A DNA stretch of 6,847 bases, taken from contig MFZT01000021.1 in NCBI GenBank assembly GCA_001789515.1, forward strand, positions 1,033-7,879, written 5' to 3'. Made by a program: the position numbers and the translations under genes. The stretch comes from Candidatus Roizmanbacteria bacterium RIFCSPHIGHO2_02_FULL_43_11. Its GTDB lineage: Bacteria > Patescibacteriota > Microgenomatia > UBA1406 > HO2-37-13b. Every line of letters begins with the position of its first letter. The first letter of the stretch is position 1. The notes under the pieces are model-generated. The model made no database searches and was not told the origin of the DNA. It saw only the letters and a list, made by a program, of their open reading frames with translations. Positions 1 to 5,725 of this stretch are shown one piece after another.

Positions 1-114
1 GCTGTATATGGTAACTTCACTCACTCCATACTGCTTTGAAAGCTCTGCTACTTTCTCTCCCTTTTTAACCCTCAGCAAAATCTCCTCACGAACATCTTTT
101 GCTATTGCTGTCAT
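1..114 (-). CDS. IS3-type transposase OrfA, N-terminal 38 codons (partial)
   Basis: An ATG at 112-114 opens a frame that runs off the left edge. Its product starts MTAIAKDVREEIL and continues through a lysine-rich helix to a segment reading VAELSKQYGVSEVTIYS at residues 22-38. That segment has the shape of the helix-turn-helix at the start of IS3-family OrfA proteins (HTH_Tnp_1 type), which bind the ends of the element. The full protein would be about 90-110 residues, followed by OrfB, the DDE catalytic part, usually reached by a -1 frameshift; neither is visible here. No clear Shine-Dalgarno site precedes the ATG. An upstream ATG at 124-126 is out of frame and meets a stop after four codons. 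A cellular HTH regulator is the alternative, but the adjacent IS-like terminus makes the transposase call more likely. Confidence 0.7.
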   Translation of the reverse strand, partial: MTAIAKDVREEILLRVKKGEKVAELSKQYGVSEVTIYS

Positions 115-147
115 ACTCGATACATAGAACAGATAACTTAACTATTC

Positions 148-172
148 TGTCCAGTATATCGGGTACCTGTCA
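148..172 (-). repeat. Probable terminal inverted repeat of the IS element
   Basis: The 25 bases read inward from 172 on the minus strand start with TG, hold ACCCGAT at bases 9-15, and end TGGACA. This matches my memory of IS150-type ends. The partner repeat is not in the window, so the repeat length is a guess from family resemblance. Confidence 0.55.
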
Positions 173-2551
173 GTGTGCAGCAGATGTTCCAGCATAGTTC
201 ACCATATTATCTGGAAATACAAGCGCATTTTTCAGCACCCCATCTATGTGTTCAACAAAAATGAATTTCATATCCTTCTTTACAAAGTCAGGTACATCCT
301 CCATATCTTTTTGATTATCCTTAGGCAAAATGACTATTTTCAATCCCGCACGGTGTGCTGCCAAGACTTTACTTTTTACACCACCGATTTCAAGAGCTCG
401 GCCACGAAGCGTGATCTCGCCTGTCATAGCAACCCATTTATTTATCGGAATTTTTGTGAGTGCAGAAACCAGTGCTGTCGCAATTGCAAGCCCTGCAGAA
501 GGCCCGTCCTTAGGAACCGCACCTTCAGGTACATGAACATGCACATCAATCTTCTGGTAAAAGTCTTTATCCAGCTTGAAGATCGCATGTCGAGATCGGA
601 CATAACTCCAAGCAGCTTGGCATGATTCTTTCATCACATCCCCGAGCTGACCGGTTAAGGTGAGTCTTCCTTTACCTGGCATAATGCCTACCTCAATAGA
701 CATAATATCCCCTCCCACTGACGTCACAGCAAGGCCGGTGGACGTTCCGATCATATTATCTTTCTCACCCATCTGAGCAGAATACTTATACGGTCCCAGA
801 TTTTTTGTAACAACCTTTTTATCCACAACCTTCTTCTTTGTCCCCTTTTCTACCACCTCGCGTGCAATTTTTCTAAAGTTGTTTGCAATTTGTCGCTCAA
901 GCTCACGAACACCTGCTTCACGAGTATACCTTCGAATGATCACTTGAACTGCTTCATCAGTTACCGTAACACTTTTGCGAGTCAGACCATGAGCATTAAT
1001 TTGCTTTGGGACAATATGCTTACGCGCAATATGAAACTTTTCATCCTCTGTATACCCAGCAAAATTGATCACCTCAAGTCTATCCCGCAAGGCACTGGGG
1101 ATTGTATCAAGAATATTTGCTGTTGTGATAAAAAGAACCTCAGATAAGTCAAATGGCATCTCTAGGTAGTGATCTGAAAATTCATGGTTTTGTTCAGGAT
1201 CGAGCGCCTCCAGAAGTGCTGAAGACGGATCTCCCCGATAGTCTGTTCCAACCTTGTCAATTTCATCAAGCATAAAAACTGGGTTTTTTGTTTTTGATTG
1301 CCTGATTCCTTGAATGATGCGCCCTGGTAAGGCTCCAACATACGTCCTTCTATGACCGCGAATTTCTGCTTCATCCCGAATACCTCCAAGTGACATTTTG
1401 ACAAATTTTCTACCTAAGGCATGTGCAATAGACCGCCCGAGCGAGGTCTTTCCAACTCCAGGAGGGCCAACAAAACATAGAATTGTGGGCTGGCGGATAT
1501 CATTTTGGTTCTTTTTCTCCTTATTGTCTTCTTCTTTCAACTTCATAACAGCAAGGTATTCAAGGATTCGCTCTTTTGCTTTTTTCAACCCATAGTGTTC
1601 GTCATCAAGGATACGCTCTGCGTGTTTTATGTTAAATGTGTGATTACTACGGACGTCCCATGGCAGATCGACAAGAACATCAAGATATGTCCTAACATAG
1701 GAAAATTCCGGATTAAACTGATTCATCTGCGAAAGCCGCTTCAACTCTTTCAGTGCTTTTTCCTCGGCCTCTTTTGGCATCTTTGCCTTTTTTATCTTTG
1801 ACCTCAGTTCATTAAGATCCTTACCATCGTCTTCCTCTCCCCCCAGCTCCTGCTCAATTGTTTTAAGCTTTTCACGCAGCACAGCATCCTTCATGCCCTT
1901 CTCAAATTTTTTCTGTGTTTTCACATGAATATTTTTTTCGATCTCCAATATCTGAACTTCCTTTGTCACAAGCTCTGCCTCTCTTTTGAGACGCTTCAGC
2001 AAGCTGATTTCCTCAAGAAGTTCTTGCCTCTCCTCAGCAGATATATCAAGCACCATTGCGACCTGTTCTGAAAACTGCTTAGGTGAGGAGCCACTCATAA
2101 TATTCATAAGGAAAACAACGTCAATCCCTTTCCCTAGATTCACAGCTTTTTTCAACTCAGTATCAATATGTTTCATGAGAGCTTGCACTTCTGGCGTGTC
2201 TTCAGCAATTGCCGGCAAAATTTCAACTTCTGCTTCGAAAAATGGGGTTTCACGATTGTAAGAAAGAATTTTGACCCGCTCGACTCCTCGAATGAGCGCA
2301 CTGATCTCACCTCTACTCCCCTCAAGTATCTTTTGGATGTGCGCTAGGACGCCAACTGAGTATAGGTCTTCTATTGCCGGATCATCTGTCTGGGACTTTC
2401 GCTGCATAACCAGAACGATCTTGTTGTCGTGCTTTGCAATTGCAGATTTAATTGCGTTTACACTGCGTTCTCTGCCAAAAAGGAGCGCACTCTCTGAATC
2501 TGGGAAGACGATTGAATCGCGTATTGTAACCACAGGGTAGGTTTGTTTCAT
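170..2551 (-). CDS. lon: ATP-dependent protease LonA
   Basis: Cytoplasmic ATP-dependent serine protease of the LonA type, which unfolds and degrades damaged and regulatory proteins. It is 793 residues long, normal for the family (E. coli Lon has 784). The N-terminal substrate-binding domain covers about 1-190 (YPVVTIRDSIVFP near the start), and a helical, partly coiled-coil region covers about 190-300. The AAA+ module has Walker A GPPGVGKT at 362-369, Walker B FMLDEID at 426-432, sensor-1 Asn479 and the arginine segment LRDRLEVI. The protease domain (about 600-775) has the Ser-Lys dyad: Ser685 in PKDGPSAG and Lys728 in GGVKSK. The ATG at 2551 is chosen because the promoter's predicted transcription start lies only a few bases upstream. 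The stop TGA is supplied by the IS end, so the last residues may differ from the ancestral tail, but all domains are intact. The gene lies 34 bp downstream of the ferredoxin gene and has its own promoter with a CIRCE-like operator. Confidence 0.98.
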   Translation of the reverse strand: MKQTYPVVTIRDSIVFPDSESALLFGRERSVNAIKSAIAKHDNKIVLVMQRKSQTDDPAIEDLYSVGVLAHIQKILEGSRGEISALIRGVERVKILSYNRETPFFEAEVEILPAIAEDTPEVQALMKHIDTELKKAVNLGKGIDVVFLMNIMSGSSPKQFSEQVAMVLDISAEERQELLEEISLLKRLKREAELVTKEVQILEIEKNIHVKTQKKFEKGMKDAVLREKLKTIEQELGGEEDDGKDLNELRSKIKKAKMPKEAEEKALKELKRLSQMNQFNPEFSYVRTYLDVLVDLPWDVRSNHTFNIKHAERILDDEHYGLKKAKERILEYLAVMKLKEEDNKEKKNQNDIRQPTILCFVGPPGVGKTSLGRSIAHALGRKFVKMSLGGIRDEAEIRGHRRTYVGALPGRIIQGIRQSKTKNPVFMLDEIDKVGTDYRGDPSSALLEALDPEQNHEFSDHYLEMPFDLSEVLFITTANILDTIPSALRDRLEVINFAGYTEDEKFHIARKHIVPKQINAHGLTRKSVTVTDEAVQVIIRRYTREAGVRELERQIANNFRKIAREVVEKGTKKKVVDKKVVTKNLGPYKYSAQMGEKDNMIGTSTGLAVTSVGGDIMSIEVGIMPGKGRLTLTGQLGDVMKESCQAAWSYVRSRHAIFKLDKDFYQKIDVHVHVPEGAVPKDGPSAGLAIATALVSALTKIPINKWVAMTGEITLRGRALEIGGVKSKVLAAHRAGLKIVILPKDNQKDMEDVPDFVKKDMKFIFVEHIDGVLKNALVFPDNMVNYAGTSAAH

Positions 2552-2555
2552 ATGT

Positions 2556-2582
2556 TTAGCAGTATATCAAGGTGTTTGCTAA
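2556..2582 (-). promoter_or_regulatory. CIRCE-like inverted repeat (candidate HrcA operator) over the lon promoter
   Basis: The minus strand reads TTAGCAAAC, nine bases, TACTGCTAA, spanning 27 bp. The CIRCE consensus is TTAGCACTC-N9-GAGTGCTAA, also 27 bp. Each arm matches at 7 of 9 positions, and the six outer bases of both arms are perfect. The symmetry extends one more base on each side (TTTAGCA/TGCTAAA, 2555-2583). The repeat covers the spacer and -10 box, where a repressor would block transcription. CIRCE sites before lon are known in mycoplasmas. The hrcA gene is not in the window, so the regulator is inferred. Confidence 0.6.
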
Positions 2583-2589
2583 ATGTCAA
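2561..2589 (-). promoter_or_regulatory. lon promoter, near-consensus sigma-70 type
   Basis: On the minus strand, -35 TTGACA (2584-2589) is followed by a 17-bp spacer and -10 TATACT (2561-2566). Transcription would begin about 7 bases further on, near 2554, only 2-4 bases before the lon ATG at 2551. The message would therefore be leaderless or almost so. The -35 box overlaps the ferredoxin stop codon (2586-2588). Confidence 0.82.
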
Positions 2590-2870
2590 GGAAAAATCAT
2601 ACGTCCTGCTTCATCTGTGACAGAAATAGCTGCTGTTGGACAGGCTCGGGCAGCATCAATAATCATTTCGTCCGTAGCCTCACCTGCAGTCTCAAGAATA
2701 ACGGCTTTTGCATCTTTATCAAGTGCAAAAACCTTTGGGGCAACTGCCAGGCACGTTGCAGCACCGATGCAGAGATCTCGATCAATATGCACCATGAGCT
2801 TGTTTACTTTCCTTGGCCCTGAGGGGTTGTGCACTGGCTGGGTTTGAGAATCATCTAAGCTTTGAGCCAT
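2586..2870 (-). CDS. Small ferredoxin with C-x2-A-x2-C site, probable [3Fe-4S] type
   Basis: A 94-residue soluble, acidic protein with a single-cluster ferredoxin fold (Fer4_13/Fer4_15-like). The cluster motif is CIGAATC at 34-40 with the distal Cys77 in ACPTAAI. The position that holds the second cysteine of a [4Fe-4S] site is Ala37, and the protein has only three cysteines (34, 40, 77). By analogy with Streptomyces [3Fe-4S] ferredoxins with the same C-x2-A-x2-C pattern, a [3Fe-4S] cluster is expected. The role is presumably electron transfer; the partner is unknown. The first 25 residues are a hydrophilic extension without a signal peptide. Met26 (MVHIDRDLC) would give a core-sized protein, but the extended -10 box just before 2870 favours the longer start. 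The gene follows sufU by 9 bp, so it is a likely SUF client or helper, and its TGA stop lies inside the lon -35 box. Confidence 0.9.
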   Translation of the reverse strand: MAQSLDDSQTQPVHNPSGPRKVNKLMVHIDRDLCIGAATCLAVAPKVFALDKDAKAVILETAGEATDEMIIDAARACPTAAISVTDEAGRMIFP

Positions 2871-2878
2871 ATGCCTAC

Positions 2879-2887
2879 ATTATAGCA
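2879..2887 (-). promoter_or_regulatory. Extended -10 promoter of the ferredoxin gene
   Basis: The minus strand reads TGC-TATAAT: a perfect -10 hexamer (2879-2884) with the TGn extension (2885-2887). No good -35 box is found at 16-18 bp spacing, which an extended -10 can tolerate. The predicted start is about 2872, within two bases of the ATG at 2870, giving a leaderless transcript. The sufU stop codon TAA (2880-2882) lies inside the hexamer. Read-through from sufS-sufU is also likely. Confidence 0.6.
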
Positions 2888-3257
2888 TCGTTGATTTAAG
2901 AGACAGTATTGCTTTTGAAATCCCTTCCAACGGCAAAAGGGCACATCGTAAGCGTGTTGGTGTGAGTTGAATATTGAGCAGTTTTAACACATCATCTTTA
3001 GTCATGCCAGTTACTGCCTCTAGATCTTTTCCCTTAACTTCGTCTGTGAGCATTGATGCGGCAGCTATTGATATTGCACAGCCTTCACCGGTAAATGCTA
3101 TATCAGTAATTTTTTCTTGCCTCACCTTCAAAGTTATCCTTAGTTTGTCTCCACATGAGCTATTTGCAACAGATACATCTGCATCGTACTTTTGAAGCAC
3201 TCCACTATTGTGAGGACTATGATAATGATCAAGGATGAGTTCCTGATAGATAGACAT
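2880..3257 (-). CDS. sufU: Iron-sulfur assembly scaffold / sulfur acceptor SufU (IscU family)
   Basis: Cytoplasmic U-type protein that receives sulfur from the desulfurase SufS or holds a nascent Fe-S cluster. It has 125 residues. The three conserved cysteines are Cys35 (NSSCGDKLRI), Cys60 (GEGCAIS) and Cys105 (RLRCALLPL); Asp37 is the expected fourth ligand of the zinc or cluster site. The N-terminus (YQELILDHYHSPHNSG) is typical of the family. The residue before Cys105 is Arg, as in SufU-type sequences (basic residue), not the His of IscU, and the IscU chaperone motif LPPVK is absent. The Cys60-Cys105 spacing of 45 is, however, close to IscU (about 43) and lacks the roughly 19-residue insertion of Bacillus-type SufU (about 62). 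Its ATG directly follows the sufS TAA with no gap and no Shine-Dalgarno site, so translational coupling with sufS is likely. Confidence 0.93.
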   Translation of the reverse strand: MSIYQELILDHYHSPHNSGVLQKYDADVSVANSSCGDKLRITLKVRQEKITDIAFTGEGCAISIAAASMLTDEVKGKDLEAVTGMTKDDVLKLLNIQLTPTRLRCALLPLEGISKAILSLKSTML

Positions 3258-4493
3258 TTAGGTCAATACTGAATAAGCATTTTTTAACTTGCTGACAAAC
3301 AGGTCAGCGTCTTCCTTAGTAGAGTACATATAAAAACTTGCACGGCTGGTTGCTTTAGCACCGAGTCGGGTGTGCAGAGGCATGGCACAGTGAAAGCCTG
3401 CTCTAATGCATATCTGTTCCTCTGCAAGTATTCCGGCAATGTCATGAGGGTGACAGCCTCGAATGGTAAATGCCACAACGCCAACATGCGGTAATCTTGA
3501 GTATTCGCCAACAATCGAGAGAGCATTACCAAAAGCTTCATGGAGCTTTTCACGAGTGTACGATGCAAGTTCGTCCTCATGCTTAGAAATTTTCTCCAGT
3601 CCAACATCTTGAAGGTATTTGACAGCTGCTTTCAGACCAATGACCCCGGCAATATCTGGCGTACCTGCTTCAAATTTATGTGGCACAGTAGCCCAGACCG
3701 ATTTATCTATATGAACTTCATTTATCATATCTCCACCAAAAAGGAATGGAGACATATTCTCAAGAAGATCTTGACGGCCCCAAAGCACTCCAACACCTGT
3801 CGGTCCACACATTTTATGCGCAGAGAAAACTAGAAAGTCACAATCAAGATCCTGTACGTTCACTTCCAAATGTGGGACAGCTTGTGCCGCATCGATAAGA
3901 ATAATCACCTCTGGGTTGATTGCACGAACTGCTTTTATGATATCCTTCACAGGCTGAACGGTTCCCAGTACATTTGACACATAGTTACAAGCGAATATTT
4001 TTGTTTTAGGTGTGATGACATCTTGCAACTGAAGTTTTCCGTTTTTATCGAAAATATTCAAGTCTCCCTGATCTGTGATATCAATAACCTTAAAGTCAGC
4101 ACCTGTCCCAAACGCTAGTTGCTGCCACGGAACAAAGTTAGCATGATGTTCTATAACAGTAGTAACAATTTCATCACCTTTTTGCACGTGCTCTCTACCG
4201 TAACTATACGCAACAAGGTTTACTGACTCAGTTGCATTACGAGTAAAAATTATCTCATCCTCTGATCGCGCGCCAATAAAATCCGCAATCACCTGCCGCG
4301 TCTCTTCATATTCAGCGCTTGCACGCTCTGAAAGTGGGTATAGACCACGGTGAATATTGGCAGAATACGACGTGTAATATTCGTCCATGGCATCAATGAC
4401 TGCCTGTGGTTTCAGAGAAGTTGCAGCTGAGTCGAGATAGGTGAGTTTGTTCTTTTGCGATAGAATAGGGAAGTCGCTTTTCTGCTGCAGCAT
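3258..4493 (-). CDS. sufS: Cysteine desulfurase SufS
   Basis: PLP-dependent cysteine desulfurase of the SufS class (class V aminotransferase fold, group II). It converts L-cysteine to L-alanine and holds the sulfur as a persulfide for SufU/SufBCD. From the ATG at 4493 it is 411 residues, the normal length. Motifs: LDSAATSLKP at 20-29; EHHANFVPW at 115-123 (PLP-stacking His); DAAQ at 201-204 (Asp to the pyridine nitrogen); FSAHK with PLP-binding Lys227; RAGFHCA with catalytic Cys369; Arg384 in SRASFYMY for the substrate carboxylate, matching the 15-residue spacing of E. coli Cys364-Arg379. A GTG at 4517 would add eight residues, but it lies upstream of the -10 box at 4500-4505, so a transcript from that promoter could not include it. 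sufU follows directly with no gap. All key residues are intact, so the enzyme should be active. Confidence 0.97.
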   Translation of the reverse strand: MLQQKSDFPILSQKNKLTYLDSAATSLKPQAVIDAMDEYYTSYSANIHRGLYPLSERASAEYEETRQVIADFIGARSEDEIIFTRNATESVNLVAYSYGREHVQKGDEIVTTVIEHHANFVPWQQLAFGTGADFKVIDITDQGDLNIFDKNGKLQLQDVITPKTKIFACNYVSNVLGTVQPVKDIIKAVRAINPEVIILIDAAQAVPHLEVNVQDLDCDFLVFSAHKMCGPTGVGVLWGRQDLLENMSPFLFGGDMINEVHIDKSVWATVPHKFEAGTPDIAGVIGLKAAVKYLQDVGLEKISKHEDELASYTREKLHEAFGNALSIVGEYSRLPHVGVVAFTIRGCHPHDIAGILAEEQICIRAGFHCAMPLHTRLGAKATSRASFYMYSTKEDADLFVSKLKNAYSVLT

Positions 4494-4657
4494 AGGAGGA
4501 TTGTACACTATGACCACTGATTTTCCAACATTATGGGAGCTTCATCATCAACGTGCACACTCGTGCGGCATATCTCGGATATACTCTATTGTTTCTCGTG
4601 GGAGCGCATCATGGACCAATATGATTCGTTGTGGATTTGAAGAGGCTCAAAATGTGA
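4494..4657. other. Largest intergenic gap of the window (sufD to sufS, 164 bp)
   Basis: It carries the sufS promoter at its left end. There is a short palindrome, ATATC-TCG-GATAT, at 4570-4582, and a GCAC-GAGT-GTGC hairpin-like element next to it on the minus strand. Neither has a T-run, so no rho-independent terminator is supported after sufD. A 62-codon frame crosses the gap on the plus strand (see findings). No coding frame of note is seen on the minus strand. Confidence 0.6.
4500..4528 (-). promoter_or_regulatory. sufS promoter
   Basis: On the minus strand, -35 TTGGAA (4523-4528, 4 of 6 to consensus), a 17-bp spacer and -10 TACAAT (4500-4505, 5 of 6). Six bases (CCTCCT) separate the -10 box from the ATG at 4493, so the transcript would start at or next to the ATG. 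This supports the 4493 start and a leaderless sufSU message. No SufR or IscR-like operator was recognised. Confidence 0.62.
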
Positions 4658-5257
4658 CTATTTTTGCAAAAAAAGAGCAAAAAGATCTTCCTCAATAGAT
4701 TTAGTTTCACAGCCAATTTCTTGCATTTTTGCAAACACGTCATGCACAAACCCCTCAACAAGCACTTTTTCCGCATCTGCAGCAGACAACCCGCGCATAT
4801 CTAGATACATAAGTTGGTCCTGATTAAGCCTTCCTGTTGTTGAGCCATGAGTGCAGCGGACATCATTAGCTTTGATTTCCAAAAACGGTCGTGAGTCAAC
4901 AAAAGCGTTAGGCGAAAGCAAGAGATTTTGATTCTTTTGATAGGCATTCGATTGCTGTGCCCCTGGGTCAATCTGAATAAGTCCTTCATATAAAAACTTT
5001 GAGTCATCAAAAAAAACTCCTTTAATCAGTAGGTCTGAGATATTTTTACCAGTTCTATGATGTTGCGTTGTGTGTAATGTGAAATGGTCTGTGTTCCTCC
5101 CTATGTAGATGCCGTATATAAAGATTTCAGCATCTGGAGTAGCTATGTCAATAGTAAGATCACCTGAATAGTTATGAAGAAAAAAGACATGCTTTCCTGG
5201 TTCTAAGATTGTGAACGCGGATTGGCTTTGGGCTGTTATAGCAGTAAATTTCATCAT
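4658..5257 (-). CDS. sufD: Short SufD-like Fe-S cluster assembly protein
   Basis: SufB/SufD family protein, expected to pair with SufB and SufC in the SUF scaffold that builds Fe-S clusters in the cytoplasm. At 199 residues it is about half the usual SufD (about 420): it has the C-terminal half of the parallel beta-helix (about 1-130) and the C-terminal helical domain (about 145-199), but no N-terminal helical domain. Family signatures are DLLIKGVFFDDSKFLYEG at 75-92, NDVRCTHGSTTG at 131-142 and MRGLSAADAEKVLVEGF at 154-170. Cys135 and His137 align with E. coli SufD Cys358 and His360; the His is important for iron handling and the SufB-SufD interface. Two consecutive ATG codons (5257, 5254) could start it; a TATACT -10 box lies 10 bp upstream of the first. 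SufB lies two genes upstream, so the sufB-sufD pair is split by two unrelated-looking genes. The identity is secure; SufB-paralog naming is the only ambiguity. Confidence 0.9.
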   Translation of the reverse strand: MMKFTAITAQSQSAFTILEPGKHVFFLHNYSGDLTIDIATPDAEIFIYGIYIGRNTDHFTLHTTQHHRTGKNISDLLIKGVFFDDSKFLYEGLIQIDPGAQQSNAYQKNQNLLLSPNAFVDSRPFLEIKANDVRCTHGSTTGRLNQDQLMYLDMRGLSAADAEKVLVEGFVHDVFAKMQEIGCETKSIEEDLFALFLQK

Positions 5258-5267
5258 GATTGCCGAG

Positions 5268-5273
5268 AGTATA
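5268..5273 (-). promoter_or_regulatory. Possible -10 box for sufD
   Basis: TATACT on the minus strand, 10 bp before the first ATG of sufD. No convincing -35 box at normal spacing and no TGn extension. It fits the promoter-near-start pattern of the neighbouring genes but is weak alone; sufD may simply be co-transcribed with the gene upstream, 26 bp away. Confidence 0.35.
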
Positions 5274-5283
5274 CTTTAAGAGT

Positions 5284-5718
5284 CTATAAGCGCCCTGCAA
5301 TAACCATATAAACACCTACGACTGAAAGGAGAATTCCAAATGCAGTCCGCAGCGTGATATCTTCTTTTAAGATCAGCACACCGATAAGCGTCGCAATTAC
5401 AATACCCCCTGCCCTTACCACTGTTATGCCAAGCGCTACATTTGCGCCTTCTGCAAAAACTCGGATAAATGTCATAGAAAGAAGCCCTACTGAGATACCC
5501 GCAAGTGTTGCAAAGAGCCAGCCATGTTGTTTTACCTCAAGTAATTTAGTGCCTATTATGTAGTTATAGATAAAGAAAATTGATACCGTAAGTGCTGCGA
5601 CAGTATTCATCCATACAGCTCCGGTAATGGGAGATATTTTATCTGATGACAAACGGACAAAAACGTCAAAAACCGCATAAAGAAAGGCTGTAACAAGGGC
5701 ATAGATGAGCCACGTCAT
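5284..5718 (-). CDS. Single-repeat EamA/DMT-family membrane protein
   Basis: A 144-residue integral membrane protein with about five predicted helices, near residues 2-19, 33-54, 67-88, 92-114 and 121-141. The last part (LGITVVRAGGIVIATLIGVLILKEDITLRTAFGILLSVVGVYMVI) has the EamA signature: a helix, a short ILKED loop, then a final helix. Typical drug/metabolite transporters have ten helices made of two EamA repeats; this one holds a single repeat and would have to work as a dimer. The substrate is unknown. It lies between the 223-residue gene (44 bp upstream) and sufD (26 bp downstream), all on one strand. A link to SUF, such as moving cysteine, sulfur or metal, is only a guess. The start ATG at 5718 gives a short polar N-terminus directly followed by the first helix, and an extended -10 box precedes it. 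Confidence 0.88.
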   Translation of the reverse strand: MTWLIYALVTAFLYAVFDVFVRLSSDKISPITGAVWMNTVAALTVSIFFIYNYIIGTKLLEVKQHGWLFATLAGISVGLLSMTFIRVFAEGANVALGITVVRAGGIVIATLIGVLILKEDITLRTAFGILLSVVGVYMVIAGRL

Positions 5719-5725
5719 AGTACTA

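Larger units (their letters stand above)
1..172 (-). mobile_element. Left end of an IS3-family-like insertion sequence (partial)
   Basis: Read on the minus strand, the element begins TGACAGGTACCCGATATACT and continues GGACAG. From memory this resembles the ends of the IS3 family (IS150-like group), which start with TG and carry an ACCC-AT-T-TGGAC pattern. The terminal repeat probably covers about 148 to 172. A start codon for a helix-turn-helix OrfA lies 58 bp inside the end, the usual layout for this family. The outer boundary falls exactly at the lon stop codon, so the element is inserted at the 3' tip of lon. The other end is outside the window, so the matching right repeat and the target duplication (3 bp is usual; the candidate is GTG at 173-175) cannot be seen. 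Confidence 0.72.

Noticed and set aside
170..600. lon as a pseudogene broken by the insertion sequence
   Set aside because: The protein keeps Walker A, Walker B, Ser685 and Lys728 and extends past the end of the protease domain to 793 residues, so only the extreme tail can be affected.
173..2540. Several open frames of 65-150 codons on the plus strand opposite lon
   Set aside because: They are antisense to a gene with intact catalytic motifs, have no ribosome-binding sites or recognisable products, and are explained by the codon structure of lon.
170..2588. Recoding of UGA as glycine (genetic code 25)
   Set aside because: The TGA codons at the ferredoxin and lon ends act as normal stops: the ferredoxin TGA comes right after a complete domain, and no gene in the window contains an in-frame TGA.
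2572..3195. Plus-strand open frames opposite the ferredoxin and sufU genes
   Set aside because: The minus-strand proteins have clear family motifs; the plus frames look like mirror artefacts rich in Ser/Ala without known motifs.
4494..4517. GTG start at 4517 giving an N-terminally longer SufS (419 residues)
   Set aside because: The -10 box TACAAT at 4500-4505 lies downstream of this GTG, so a transcript from it would not contain the codon. The ATG at 4493 gives the normal SufS N-terminus.
4658..4684. TTTTTGCAAAAA palindrome with T-runs at the sufD 3' end, as a possible terminator
   Set aside because: It lies inside the sufD coding end, the stem is nearly all A-T, and there is no GC-rich stem followed by a T-run on the minus strand.
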